A DNA stretch of 64,000 nucleotides from Haematobia irritans (lineage: Eukaryota > Arthropoda > Insecta > Diptera > Muscidae), in contig NC_134400.1 in NCBI RefSeq assembly GCF_050003625.1, positions 57,354,066-57,418,065 of the forward strand, read 5' to 3'. The notes under the pieces were generated by a model. It made no database searches. It saw only the letters and a program-made list of their open reading frames with translations, and was not told where the DNA came from. Shown one piece after another: positions 1-11,946 of the stretch; position 1 is the first letter of the stretch, and the number at the start of each line of letters is the position of its first letter. A program made the position numbers and the translations under genes.

Positions 1-81
1 TGGGGTCTTAGAGCAATATTTCGATGTGTTACAAACGGAATGACAAAGTTAATATACCCCCATCCTATGGTGGAGGGTATA
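1..81 (+). mobile_element. Family A element, terminal fragment
   Basis: The stretch reads from the 'ttatggggtcttagagc' segment to the terminal hairpin that ends ggagggtata, the same end seen on every complete family A copy (for example 43500-43611). Only the end of an element that began before the window is present. Confidence 0.85.
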
Positions 82-397
82 ATAAAATTTTTGTAACAAA
101 CGAATTTTTTGGTGATAAAAGTTTGTTTTTTTTGGTGATAAAAGTTTAGAAGAAATTCGAAAAACTCTGACGGAAGAAAAACGTTGTATTTGAAACAAAC
201 AATAGTTAAAATTACCCATTGAAAATATGAAAAAACTGAGTTGTAAAAAATTATATTAAAAGAACTTCCTGTGTAGTTAAAATAAAGAACATCTTTCGGA
301 GAACAGTTTTGGTAGTGCATCACAATATTAGTGTTATATACATACATATATCATTAAACTGAGTCGTACAATATTCGTGCTCCCAAACGACATTATA
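82..397. other. AT-rich 3' flank with decayed repeat sequence
   Basis: No gene is seen. Bases around 100-190 weakly resemble the inner part of family D (compare 44290-44390 and 18360-18440). Bases around 265-300 carry the 'acttcctgtgtagttaaaat' segment that also occurs in family X (36990 and 55320). Both matches are by eye and weak. Confidence 0.4.
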
Positions 398-421
398 TTT
401 TATTCTTTATATATCTTTATT
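398..421 (-). promoter_or_regulatory. Poly(A) signals of the peritrophin gene
   Basis: Two AATAAA hexamers lie on the minus strand at 421-416 and 403-398, about 50 and 67 bases past the stop codon at 470. This is a normal distance for an insect 3' UTR. Confidence 0.6.
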
Positions 422-469
422 CTCCCAATAAAACAAATAAAAATATTTTACTTCAGATAGTTCGGATGA

Positions 470-3400
470 TCAATTTTCACAATCGTGTATTAAACTTTTA
501 TAATTACATACACAGTTAATTCTATCAAAATATTGTCCCCGGGGACATTTCATCTTAATTCCTTTGCCGTGGTGACATTCGTAGTAGATATTACAGTTTG
601 AGGGGTCTCTAACGAAAGTTCCATCCGCCATTAGATGGCAACCTTCAACACTCATAACCTCAGTGTCAACTGTCCTCTTGGCGATCTTGAGGGTTTCTTC
701 TGGACATTTAACCAAATAGCGATAATTACACATTTTCAAAATGGCATCGAAATATAATTCGCCTGGACAAGTTTGAGAATATGTCTCATTTCTGTAGCAT
801 GTGAAGTAGTTCTTGCAATTATTTGGATCGGCAATAAAGTCTCCAGAGACGTGATTACCACATAGAGACCGTAGATTGTTGTCATTGTGGTTTATTTCTA
901 ATTGAGAAGGGCGGCACGTTGTGGTGGTTAGAACACAAGCCATTGTGGAAGTTGTGCTTACCAGTTGTAGAGTTGTTGTTTTGTGGACAGTTGTAATGGT
1001 CGTAGTTGGGATTTCGTTGCAATTTTTGGTCGTTGTACTGCATAGCGTCGTGGTCGATAAATCTGTGGAAACATTGGTATCTTCGGTTGGAGTTTGAGAT
1101 GCCATCGTTGTCAATTCAGGCGTAGTTTCGGTTGCCATTGTAGTACTAAAACGTGTTGAAGTGGTTTGTGTTTCTTCGGTTGTAATTTGTTCCCCCGTTG
1201 TGCTTGATAGTTCTGTTGTAGTTTCTGTAATAGAAGTGGTTTCAGTTTCCTTTAAACCTTCGGTTGTAGAAACCATAGTTGTCGATAAATCTGATGTTGT
1301 TTCGATTGCTATTGTTGTACTAAATTCAGTTGTTAAAGAAGTGGTTTCAGTTTCTCGTAAATTTTCGGTTGTAGTTGGAGAAACCATAGTTGTCGATAAA
1401 TCTGATGTAGTTTTAATTCCTATTGTAGTACTAAATTCAGTTGTTGTAATAGAAGTTGTTCCAGTTTCTTTTAAATCTTCGGTTGTGTGTGCGAATTCTG
1501 TTGTAGTTTCACTAGAGGTTTGACTTTCCGTAGTTGTCGATAAATCTGATGTAGTTTCGATTGCTATTGTTGTACTAAATTCAGATGTTGTCATAGATGC
1601 GGTTTCAGTTTCTCGTAAATTTTCGGTTGTAGTTGGAGAAACCATAGTTGTCGATAAATCTGATGTAGTTTTAATTCCTATTGTAGTACTAAATTCAGTT
1701 GTTGTAATAGAAGTTGTTCCAGTTTCTTTTAAATCTTCGGTTGTGTGTGCGAATTCTGTTGTAGTTTCACTAGAGGTTTGACTTTCCGTAGTTGTCGATA
1801 AATCTGATGTAGTTTCGGTTGCTGTTGTTGTACTAAAATCAGATATTGTAATGGATGTGGGTTGTGTTTCATTTAAATCTTCGGTTGTGCTTGCTAACTC
1901 TGTTGTAGTTTCTGTCGTTGTAGTTGTTTCTGTGGGTACTTCGCTAGAAGTCGATAAATCGAATGTAGTGTCTGTGGCCATTGTAGAACTCACATCTGCT
2001 CTAAGAGATAAAATTTCAAGTTGTTGGGTATACGATGTTGGCTTGGTTGTGGAATTTATCATGGTGGAAGTATGAATCTCTGTTGAAGATGGTGATGTTA
2101 CAGTCTCTTCGGTTATGCTTGGATTTGTCGTTGTAGTCGATAACACAGTGGTCATAACCGTTGAACGAGTTATTGTACTATCCTCTGTGACAACTGTAGT
2201 GCTTTCAGTTGGATTTACGGTTGATATGGTTATACCTTGAGTTGTTGTATGAGTCATTAACGTTGTTTCTTTAGGTAAAACTGTTGACGATTCCATAGAA
2301 GAATTTGGATTAGTAGTGGTTTCACTGAGTGTCCAAGTTGTATCTTGTGGTGGTGGAGATGTTGTTTGTGGGAAATTTGTAAATGACGCTGATCTTGATG
2401 GGCAGCTTGTAATTGTTTCAGAAAGGCTCGAGGTGATTTCTTCTGGTGGTACATGGGTTGTCTGTGCGGGATTTATTGAAACTTCCGAAGTTATTTGTGG
2501 ATTCCGGGTAGATTCTGGTCTCGTATCTCCAGAATTTCTTATGGTTATTGTCACTATTGAAATAACTCCGTTGTCTTCATTTAAATCACTTTTCGACAGA
2601 GGCATATGATCGATAGGCACTTTTCTTGACATTGTTTTAGTTGAATTTGGAAAAGAGTTAAAATGAACAACATAGATGGGCTCTTGTTTATCGGTAGTCG
2701 AAACATTGTTGGGTGTTCCGTTACTTCTGTTCACATTTGTGGATATTCCATCAGTAGTATCCGAGAATTTTATTGACGACTTGTCGTCATTATGCAAATC
2801 ACAACTAACCAACTCCCGAAAAGTACACTTTTTCAATTGAGCATCAAAATAGAAATCTCCAGGACATGTATATTCATAAGCTTCACGGTGATGGCATATG
2901 TAATATTTACCACAATCTTGGGGATTCCTTATGAAATTCCAATTGGATTCATTTCTACAAATGCGCGAAGAATTGGAATTAATGAAAGGATTGGATATTA
3001 TGTGAAATTCCTTTTTACTTTCTATCCCCTTGTCATTGGTTTTGTTAATCAATCCTATTGGGCGAAGCTGATTGTCTAAAATGATATCAGTCTTTGAATG
3101 ATCGGTATCCTTTGAATCGTCTCCGATTTCTATTGGTGATCTTTTAGTTGGATGTATTTGTGTATTACTGTGATTTTTTTGTAATTGCGTCAAATTTCGT
3201 ATCTCATTTCGATTTGTGTTGTTAATAAAGTCGAAACTGATATTGATCTTCGAAAATTCAAAATCCTTGAAAGGTTCTCCAATTTCTACTGGTGATCTTT
3301 CAGTTGAAACATTAGTTTGGTGTATTTGTATGTAATTGTCAGTTTCGCAGTTGACCAATTCGGGTAAATTGCATCTTCTTAGAGTTGGATCGAAGTAAAG

Positions 3401-3954
3401 GTTCCCAGGGCATTGACGTGTATGTGGCTGATGACGATAGCATATATAGTAGACATTGCAGTGTTTTGGATCTCGTATGAAATTGCCATCGGTTACGTTG
3501 TAACAAATTTGATTTTTGCTAGTAAACATGGTCGAAAGTTTTCCCAAATCTGTAGTATTAGTCTGATGGTCTTGGCTGCTTGTCCCCATTTGAAATTGAG
3601 AATTGTTGTTTAGTTTTAAACTCTGTTCGAGTAAAGTATCCGGAATCACAAGATCGGATGGACATTCTCCTTTGACACAATGCTGCAACGTTTCATTGAA
3701 GTAATAGTCATGGCCACAATCTAAACTAAATCCTCCCAGGATGGACAGGCATACATAAAACCCATGACAATCATGTGGATTTTTTACCTTATAACCAAAT
3801 CCATGACTCTTGCAATAATCTCTGACTTCAAGGGCTTGATTGATTTGAAAATTGGCGATCAGCAATAAGAGACTCGTTTGTAAAACTGTAATCAATTGAT
3901 AAAAAAATTTAGTGGTTTCCTTTGACACCTTCAACTGTACTCACTTGTCATCAT
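470..3954 (-). CDS. Secreted peritrophin/mucin with five type-2 chitin-binding domains
   Basis: Likely a secreted structural protein that binds chitin in the peritrophic matrix or another chitinous lining. I read two exons: coding bases 3954-3945, a 59-nt intron 3944-3886, then 3885-470, giving 1141 residues. The long open frame alone has no ATG, since it opens on TTG at 3934. The intron supplies ATG ATG and a compact signal peptide (Met-Met-Thr-Ile, then a Leu-rich core, to about residue 21). Five six-cysteine peritrophin-A type domains (CBM14) sit at about residues 28-78, 131-183, 313-365, 1012-1064 and 1086-1139. They show the family pattern C, DPxxC, YYxC, CP.G.YFD, C, C. The last domain has one extra Cys (NCVC). 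Residues about 410-1000 are Thr/Ser-rich, a likely O-glycosylated mucin spacer. The first linker carries two copies of an RSPxEIG motif. Function is inferred from the domains; the tissue is unknown. Confidence 0.88.
1338..1845 (-). repeat. 258-bp tandem duplication inside the mucin region
   Basis: Bases about 1338-1585 and 1596-1843 are near-identical with an offset of 258 bp (86 codons), so the frame is kept. The unit itself contains shorter Thr/Ser-rich repeats ending in DLSTT and TTTEF motifs. It expands the mucin spacer of the peritrophin gene and is likely length-polymorphic. Confidence 0.85.
3886..3944 (-). other. Predicted 59-nt intron in the signal-peptide coding part
   Basis: On the minus strand the segment begins GTGAGT and ends TTGATTACAG after a T-rich run, with CTAAAT as a possible branch site 23-28 nt before the end. 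The length is typical of short fly introns. Removing it joins ATGATGACA plus one base to the rest of the open frame in phase and creates a good signal peptide. Without it no in-frame ATG exists upstream of the hydrophobic core. Confidence 0.8.
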
Positions 3955-4770
3955 TTCACTTGAAGGACGTTCTAGCAGCCTAATGCATTTGCAGAAAATG
4001 CATAATTGCTCTAATGATATTGGCCTGGTTTGTTTGTCTTATTTATTGGAATTTTTACAGTGTCCAAATGCTTTACCAATTTTCAAGTGGCAAGGTGTTA
4101 ACATGAACCCGCACTTTATTTAATCAAATTTTGTATACGTTTACAGCCATAGGAATTTTGTGTTACAAAGAATGTCATGGAGTTCATTAGAACTCAAGCT
4201 GTTTATCTTTTTGTTAGACTTAAATAAACAAGAAAATGTTTTTGTTTTGTATTTAAATAAGAAAATAACACTGTCGCTACATGAGAACGAAATATATTTG
4301 TAATCACAAATATCTTCTCTTGGGCATGCTGAAGGCAAATTTAAGTAAAACAATATTCTCTGAAAAATATTGGCCTTATATGAAAGATTGTTAAACTTAA
4401 GATAAATGACTCCAAAATTTACACATAACAGTTGGTCGCAAAAGACTCCGAAGAAATACAGCCAATTATTATTTAGACGAGAAAGGACGCTATAACGCTA
4501 CTTTTCTTACATATGATTTTAATATGAGTTTTTATTTGGGATTAATCCCGTTCTGGAATCCTGGGATTTTCGGGACATGTTTGATCCCGAATCCCGTGAT
4601 TGCTTATTTTAAATCGTATATAAAATAAAAAGCAATGATAAAAGTTTAGAAAATAAAATTTTTTTCATGTACATTTGATTAGATGTGGCTTTTCTTATGT
4701 ATGTGGTTAAATTTCAAGGGCCGATGTTGATTTTGAATAAAACACAAACTATTTAGGAAATTATTGTAAC
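3955..4770. other. Upstream flank of the peritrophin gene
   Basis: This should hold the promoter and 5' UTR of the gene on the minus strand. I see no convincing TATA box or initiator; an AATAAATA stretch near 4035-4045 is a weak candidate. Around 4545-4605 there are several GGGAT/ATCCC words in both orientations (a small decayed inverted repeat). The remainder is AT-rich with no coding signal. Confidence 0.45.
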
Positions 4771-6248
4771 TATACCCTCCACCATAGGATGGGGGGTATA
4801 ATAACTTTGTCATTCCGTTTGTAACATATGGAAATATTGCTCTAAGACCCCATAAAGTATATATATTCCGGGTCGTGGTGAAATTCTGAGTCGATCTGAG
4901 CATGTCCGTCCATCTGTTGAAATCACGCTAACTTTCGAAAGAACCAAGCTATCGACTTGAAAATTGGCACAAGAAGTTGTTATTGATGTAGGTCAGATGG
5001 TATTGCAAATGGGCCATATCGGTCCATTTTTACGTATAGCCCCCATATAAACGGACCCCCAAATTTGGCTTGCCGATCCTCTAAGAGAAGCAAATTTCAT
5101 CCGAACCGGCTGAAGTTTTGTACATAGTGTTAGTATATGGTCTTTAACAACCACGCAAAAATTGGTCCACATCGGTCCATAATTATATATAGCCCCCATA
5201 TAAACCGATCCCCCGATTTGGTTTGCGGAGCCTCTAAGAGAAGCAAATTTCATCCGATCCGGCTGAAAATTGGTACATGGTGTTAGTATATGGTCTCTAA
5301 CTACCATGCAAAAATTTGTCCACATCGGTCCATAATTATATATAACCCCCATATAAACCGATCACCAGATTTGACCTCCGGAGCCACTTGGAAGACCAAA
5401 ATTCATATGATTCAGTTGAAATTTGGTACGTGGTGCTAATAAATGGCCTCAAACACCCATGCAAAAATTGGTTGCAATTATATATAGGCCCCATATAAAC
5501 CGATCCCCAGATTTGACCTCCGGAGCCCCTTGGAAAAGCAAAATTCATCCGATTCGGTTGAAATTTGGTACGTGATGTTAGTATATGGTATCCAACAACG
5601 ATGCAGGAATTGGTTCATATCAGTCCATAATTATATATAGCCCCCATATAAACCGATCCCCAGATTTGAACTCCGGGGCCTTTTGGAGAAGCAAAATACA
5701 TCCAATCTGGTTGAAATTTGGTACGTGGTGGTAGTATATGATATTTAACAACCATGCCAAAAGTGGTCCATATCAGTCCATAATCATATATAGCCCACAT
5801 ATAAACCGATCCCGAGATTTGGTTTTGGAGCCTCTCGGAGGAGCAAATTTCATCCGAGTCAGTTGAAATTTGGTACATTGTGCTAGTGTATGGCCGTTAA
5901 CAACCATGCCTAACTAGGTCCATATCGGTCTGTAGTTATATATAGCCTTCAGATAAATCGATCCCCAATCACACAAAAATTGGTCCATATCATGTTCATA
6001 ATTGTATATAGCCCCCATATAAGCGACCCCCATATTTCAATTCTGGCTCTCTACGTATCGTGCAAAAAGTCCATATCGATTTGTAATTATTTGTAGACTT
6101 ACCTATACATAACTTTTTTGTCTAATATATACCACGTATGGACCGAAGTAATTCGATTTTGGATGACAGTTTTTCGTAGAAGTTTCAATCCATGGTGGAG
6201 GGTACATAAGATTCGGCCCGACCGAACTTACGGCCGTATATACTTGTT
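4771..6248 (-). mobile_element. Family A element (A1), complete outline
   Basis: It begins with the tataccctccacc...ggtata hairpin. Then come the TA tract with the 'ttccgggtcgtgg' core, a short GTCC run (4908-4915), about seven 153-bp units (4990-6000), and the closing segment with the GGCC hairpin and the terminus tatatacttgtt at 6248. The 28-bp CTATAG array found in other A copies is absent. No protein gene is inside. Confidence 0.75.
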
Positions 6249-6252
6249 TTAT

Positions 6253-7057
6253 TATACCCTGCTCCACACTGTGGAACAGGGTATTATAAGTTAGTGCATA
6301 TGTTTGCAACACCCAGAAGGAGACGGGATAGACACATGGTGTCTTTGGCAAAAATGGTCAGGGTGGGCTCCTGAGTCGATGTAGCCATGTCCGTCTGTCC
6401 GTCTGTCCGTGAACACATTTTGTAATCAAAGTCTAGGTCGCAGTTTTAGTCCAATCGACTTCAAATTTGGCACAAGTATGTGTTTTGGCTCAGAATAGAT
6501 CCCTATTGATTTTGGAAGAAATCGGTTCAGATTTAGATATAGCTCCCATATATATATTTCGCCCGATATGGACTTATATGGCCCCAGAAGCCAGAGTTTT
6601 ACCCTAATTGGCTTAAAATTTTGCACAAGAAGAACAATTAGTACTATAGTCCAGTGTGCCAAATTTCATTGAAATCGGTTCAGATTTAGATATAGCTCCC
6701 ATATATATCGTTCGCCCGATTTACACTCATATGACCACAGAGGCCAATCTTTAACTCCGATTTAGTTGAAATTTTGCACTGAGAGTAGAATTAGCATTGT
6801 AGCTATGCGTGCCAAATTTGGTTGAAATCGGTTCAGATTTAGATATATCTCCCATATATATGTTTTTCTGATTTCGACAAAAATGGTCAAAATACCAAAA
6901 TTTTCCTTGTAAAATCGCCACTGTTTAGTCGAAAAGTTGTAAAAATAACTCTAATTTTCCTTAACTTCTAATACATGTATATCGAGCGATAAATCATAAA
7001 TAAACTTTTGCGAAGTTTCCTTAAAATTGCTTCATATTTAAATGTTTCCCATATTTT
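6253..7057 (-). mobile_element. Family B element, left part
   Basis: It starts with the hairpin tataccctgctccacactgtgg...cagggtatta, then 'gagtcgatgtagccatgtccgtctgtccgtctgtccg' (GTCY tract), then B-type 153-bp units with the gatatagctcccatat motif, and 'aaatgtttcccatattttt'. The sequence resumes at 10118 after the A2 insertion. The copy at 32567-33776 shows the same B sequence uninterrupted. Confidence 0.75.
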
Positions 7058-10000
7058 TATACCCTCCATCATAGGATGGGGGTATATTAACTTTGTCATT
7101 CCGTTTGTAACACATCGAAATATTGCTCTAAGACCCCATAAAGTATATATATTCTGGGTCGTGGTAAAACTCTGAGTCGATCTAAGCATGTCCGTCCGTC
7201 CATCCGTCCGTCCGTCCGTCTGTTGAAATCACGCTAACTTCCGAACGAAACAAGCTATCGACTTGAAACTTGGCACAAGTAGTTGTTGTCGATGTAGGTC
7301 GGATGGTATTGAAAATGGGCCATATCGGTCCACTTTTACGTATAGACCCCATATAAAGGGACCCTCAGATTTGGCTTGTGGAGCCTCTAACAGAAGCATT
7401 CGATCCGGCTGAAATTTGGTATATGGTGTTGGTATATGGTCTCTAACAACCATGCAAAAATTGGTCCACATCGGTCCATAATTATATATAGCCCCCATAT
7501 AAACCGATCCCCTGATTTGGCTTGCGGAGCCTAAAAGAGAAGCAAATTTCATCCGATCCGGCTTAAATTTGGTACATGGTGTTGGTATATGGTCTCTAAC
7601 TACCGTAAAAAACTGGTTCACAACGGTCCATAATTATATATAGCCCCCATATAAACCGATCCCCAGATTTGGCTTGCGGAGCCTCAAAGAGAAGAAAATT
7701 TCATCCGATCCGGCTGAAATTTAGTACATGACGTTGGTATATGGTCTCTAACAACCATGCAAAATTTGGTCCATATCGGTCCTTAATTATATATGGCGCC
7801 CATATAAACCGATCCCCAGATTTGGCTTGTGGAGCCTCTAAGAGAAGCGTATTTCATCCGATCCGGCTAAAATTTGGTACATGGTGTTGGTATATGGTCT
7901 CTAACAATCATGCAAAAATTGGTCCACATCGGTCCATAATTATATATAGCCCCCATATAAACCGATCCCCAGATTTGGCTTGCGGAGCCTCAAAGAGAAG
8001 AAAATTTCATCCGATCCGGCTGAAATTTGGTACATGATGTTAGTATATGATCTTTAATAACCGTGCCAGAATTGGTCCATATCGGTCCATAATTATATAT
8101 AGCCCCCATATAAACCGATCCCCAGATTTGGCTTGCGGAGCCTCAAAGAGGAGCAAATTGCATCCGATCCGGCTGAAATTTGGTACATGGTATTGGTATA
8201 TGGTCTCTAACAACCATGGACACATTGGTCCATATCGGTCCTTAATTATATATAGCGTCCATATAAACCGATCCCCAGATTTGGCTTGTGGAGCCTCTAA
8301 GAGAAGCCGGAACCGATCCGGCTGAAATTTGGTACATGATGTTGGTATATGGTCTCTAATAATCATGCAAAAATTGGTCCACATTGGTCCATATTTATAT
8401 ATAGACCCCATATAAACCGATCTCCAGATTTGGCTTGCGAAGCCTCAAAGAGGAGCAAATTGCATACGATCCGGCTGAAATTTGGTACATGGTATTGGTA
8501 TATGGTCTCTAACAACCGTGCAAAAATTGGTCCACATCGGTCCTTAATTATATATAGCCCCCATATAAACCGATCTCCAGATTTGGCTTGCGAAGCCTCA
8601 AAGAGGAGCAAATTGCATCCGATCCGGCTGAAATTTGGTACATGGTATTGGTATATGGTCTCTAACAACCGTGCAAAATTTGGTCCACATCGGTCCATAA
8701 TTATATATGGCGCCCATATAAACCGATCCCCAGATTTGGGTTGCGGAGCCTCAAAGAGAAGCAAATTTCATCCGATCCGCCTGAAATTTGGTACATGGTG
8801 TTGGTATATGGTCTCTAACTACCGTGCAAAAACTGGTTCACATCGGTCCATAATTATATATAGCCCCCATATAAACCGATCTCCAGATTTGGCTTGCGAA
8901 GCCTCAAAGAGGAGCAAATTGCATCCGATCCGGCTGAAATTTGGTACATGGTATTGGTATATGGTCTCTAACAACCATGCAAAAATTGGTCCACATCGGT
9001 CCATATTTATATATAGACCCCATATAAACCGATCTCCAGATTTGGCTTGCGAAGCCTCAAAGAGGAGCAAATTGCATCCGATCCGGCTGAAATTTGGTAC
9101 ATGGTATTGGTATATGGTCTCTAACAACCGTGCAAAAATTGGTCCACATCGGTCCATAATTATATATGGCGCCCATATAAACCGATCCCCAGATTTGGGT
9201 TGAGGAGCCTCAAAGAGAAGCAAATTTCATCCGATCCGCCTGAAATTTGGTACATGATATTGGTATATGGTCTCTAACAACCATGCAAAAATTGGTCAAC
9301 ATCCGTTCATAATTATATATAGCCCCCATATAAACCGATCCCCAGATTTCGCTTGCGAAGTCTCCAAGAGAAGCAAATTTCATCCAATCCGGTTGTAATT
9401 TGGAACATAGTGTTAGTATATGATCTTTAACAACCGTGCCAGAATTGGTCCATATCGGTCCATAATAATATATAGCCCCCATATAAAACATTCTCCAGAT
9501 TTGACCTCCGGAGCCTCTTGGAGGAGCAAAATTCATCCGATCCGGTTCAAATTAGGCACGTGGTGTTAGTATATGGTCGCTAACAACCATATACTAAAAT
9601 TGCTCCATATCGGTTCATAATCATGGTTGCCACTAGAGCCAAAAATAATCTACCAAAATTTTATTTCTATAGAAAATTTTGTTCAAATTTTATTCGGTTC
9701 ATAATCATGGTTGCCACTCGAGCCAAAAATAACCTACCAAGATTTTATTTCTATAGAAACTTTTGTCAAAAGTTTATTTCTATAGAAAATTTTGTGAAAA
9801 TTTTATTTTTATAGAAAATTTTGTTAAAATTTTATTTCTGTAGAAAATTTTGTCAAAATTTTGTGTCTACTTTGTCAAACCGAATTATATACGTATTGGA
9901 TCGATCTTTTTTGATTTAATATGTACCACGTATGGACTTACATACAATTTAGAAGATGGTGTTAGGAGGTTTTAAGATACCTTGCCATCGGCAAGCGTTA

Positions 10001-10117
10001 CCGCAACTTAAGTAATTCGATTGTGAATGGCAGTGTTTAGATGAAGTTTCTACGCAATCCATGATGGAGGGTACATAAGCTTCGGCCTGGCCGAACTTAC
10101 GGCCGTATGTACATGTT
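7058..10117 (-). mobile_element. Family A element (A2), about 3.06 kb, with empty site known
   Basis: In order: hairpin end at 7059; 'tctgggtcgtgg' core; GTCC/GTCT tract (7191-7222); 153-bp array (7260-9600) of about 15 units; a 28-bp CTATAG-type array (9640-9870); the 'gccatcggcaagcg' segment; the hairpin ttcggcctggccgaa; and an end at acatgt (10111-10116). The junctions fall in a T-run. At 33510-33545 the flanking sequences are contiguous (cccatattttttt then actaacattg), so A2 inserted there with no duplication beyond T residues. Confidence 0.8.
9640..9880 (-). repeat. 28-bp CTATAG repeat array
   Basis: Units of the form aaaattttgtcaaaattttatttctatag, here on the reverse strand, are repeated with small changes. 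The same array occurs in A copies at 14430-14730, 16250-16680, 22540-22790, 41540-41980, 43675-44010, 56350-56620, 58100-58350, 59920-60125 and 61860-62240. CTATAG is itself palindromic. Confidence 0.85.
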
Positions 10118-10367
10118 TTTTACTAACATTGTGTTCCACCCTAGTGCATTAGCCGACTTAAATTTTGAGTCTGTAGATTTTGTAGAAGCCTATCAAATTC
10201 TGTCCAGATCGAGTGATATTTAAATGTATGTATTTGGGACAAACCTTTATATATAGCCCCCAACACATTTGACGGATGTGATATGGTATCGAAAATTTGG
10301 ATCTACAAAGTGGTGCAGGGTATAATATAGTCGGCCCCGCCCGACTTTAGACTTTCCTTACTTGTTT
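10118..10367 (-). mobile_element. Family B' element
   Basis: About 250 bp from 'actaacattgtgttccacc' to 'ccttacttgtt'. Near the end it has the hairpin agtcgg...ccgact followed by tttagactttccttacttg. The same unit is found at 33527-33776, 33777-34013, 34014-35147 and, reversed, at 45367-45487 plus 50465-50526. It contains one ggtataatata word but no 153-bp array. Confidence 0.75.
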
Positions 10368-10393
10368 TATTATGATATATTGGTATTACTCAA

Positions 10394-11206
10394 TTATGTA
10401 TGGAACAAAATATCGGCCAAATGGGCGCCGCGACCTCGGTGGCACACCTTCATCCGATGGTCCAAATTTTCGATGACGCTGAGGCACAATGGAGATTCTA
10501 TGCCGTTAATGTGCCGAATTATCTCATCCTTTAGCTCTTGAATTGTTGCTTTTTTTTTCAATAACCCCCCTTTTCTTTCAAATAACCCCAAAGAAAAAAT
10601 TCCAATGGTGTCAAATCACATGAACTTGGCACCCAGATAACACGGCCATTGAATTTGTTGCGCAAAAGAGCCATTGTTTCGTTAGCTGTGTGGCAAGTGG
10701 CACCGTCCTGCTGAAACCACATATCGTCCACATCCATATCTTCCAATTCGGGCCATAAAAAGTTCGTTATCATCTCACGATAGCGAACACCAGTCACAGT
10801 AACTGCCTGACCGGCCGCATTTTGGAAAAAATAAGGCCCGATGATGCCGCCACCCATAAACCGCACCAAATAGTCACTCTTTGTGGGTGCATTGGTTTTT
10901 CGACAATCACTCTTGGATTCTCATTCGCCCAAATGCGGCAATTCTGTTTATTGGCGAATCCACTGAGGTGAAAATGTGCCTCATCACTGAAAATGATTTT
11001 CTTCGAAAATTGATCATCCACTGTTGCCATTTGCCAGACCCGGTTTGCTCGAATTTTTCCACGATTTTTGCGATTGTACGCACATTTTGACTATCAAATT
11101 GAACAAAAAAATCACGAAGTCCACGATATGCATTTTGATTTGAACGCCCATTTTCATAATAAGTCTGGATAACTTTAACACGTTGTTGGATTGTGTATCT
11201 CTCCAT
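10394..11206 (-). pseudogene. Broken Tc1/mariner-superfamily transposase
   Basis: Remains of a DDE transposase of the cut-and-paste type, read in several frames. The N-terminal part (11206 to about 11035) begins MERYTIQQRV and covers the first helix-turn-helix of the DNA-binding domain. A deletion then removes the second half of that domain and the linker. The catalytic part resumes in another frame with SDEAHF (about 10980) and NKQNCRIW. After a frameshift near 10850 come GGGIIGPYFF and WFQQDGATCHT (second Asp). The third acidic residue is in DLTPLEFF, and a further frameshift follows near 10565. The C-terminus (HLADILFHT) ends at 10394. The second-to-third acidic spacing is 34, against 41 in the copy at 19968, probably through a 7-codon loss. 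It cannot make a working enzyme. I did not find terminal inverted repeats. Confidence 0.85.
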
Positions 11207-11239
11207 GGTTCAAATTGAGTACGTCTGAAATAGAGAAGT

Positions 11240-11359
11240 GTCAAATAAAATTCGAAAACAACTTGGCGTTTAGGTGTGGTTCACATTCAACATCGGCCCT
11301 TACAATTTACCTTTATTTTAATCTGCTGACTTCGAAAAAAATTTTAACAAATTTTTTTA
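11240..11359. other. Flank of the transposase pseudogene
   Basis: No gene or clear repeat is seen. It may hold the decayed 5' end of the transposon, but no inverted-repeat partner was found on the other side. Confidence 0.3.
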
Positions 11360-11946
11360 ATATGGTGGCTATATCAAAACATTTACCATTTTCGGCACAC
11401 CTCTTTATGGTCCTAGAATACCTCTAGATTTCCAATTTTAGGCAAATCGGATAGAAAATACACTTTCTAGACGCCCAAGAAGCAAAATCGGGAAATCGGT
11501 TCATGGTATAGCCCCCATTACCAAAACATGGGCCGATAGGCACCATTTTCGGTACACTATTTTATGGTCTTAAAATACCTCTAGATTTCCAATTTCACGC
11601 AAATTGGATAAAAACTTCAGTTTTTATAGGCCAAAGACCCCAAATCGGGAGGACGGTTTATATATGGGCTATATCAAAACTTGGACCGATATAGCCCATC
11701 TTCGAACTTGACCTGCCTGTAAACAAAACACGAATCTGTGCGAAATTTCAGGACGATAGCGCCATTATTGAAGGCTGTAGCGTGATTACAAAAGACAGAC
11801 AGACGGACATGCTTATATCGTCTTAGAATTTCTCCCTGATCAAGAATATATATAGTTTATATAATCGGAAATCGATATTTCGATGTGTTACAAACGGAAT
11901 GACAAACTTATTATACCCCCGGCACCATTCTATGGTGGTGGGTATA
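11360..11946 (+). mobile_element. Family C element, 3'-array part and end
   Basis: Two C-type 153-bp units ('ggccgatag...cctctagatttccaattt'), then 'cgaacttgacctgcctg', a short GACA/GACG tract (11797-11808), 'tgatcaagaatatata', and the hairpin end ...ctatggtggtgggtata. It is 5'-truncated relative to the copies at 23955 and 50525. Confidence 0.75.

Noticed and set aside
1161..2609. Plus-strand frames (1161-1523, 1851-2075, 2316-2609) over the peritrophin gene
   Set aside because: They are antisense shadows of the Thr-rich repeats (ACN codons read as Val/Ser on the other strand).
9640..9880. CRISPR-like array
   Set aside because: The 28-bp units follow each other directly without unique spacers, and the context is a fly genome.
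10394..11206. DD34E spacing as proof of a distinct transposase family
   Set aside because: The related copy at 19968 has 41 residues there; the shorter spacing fits a small in-frame deletion in a pseudogene that is already frameshifted.
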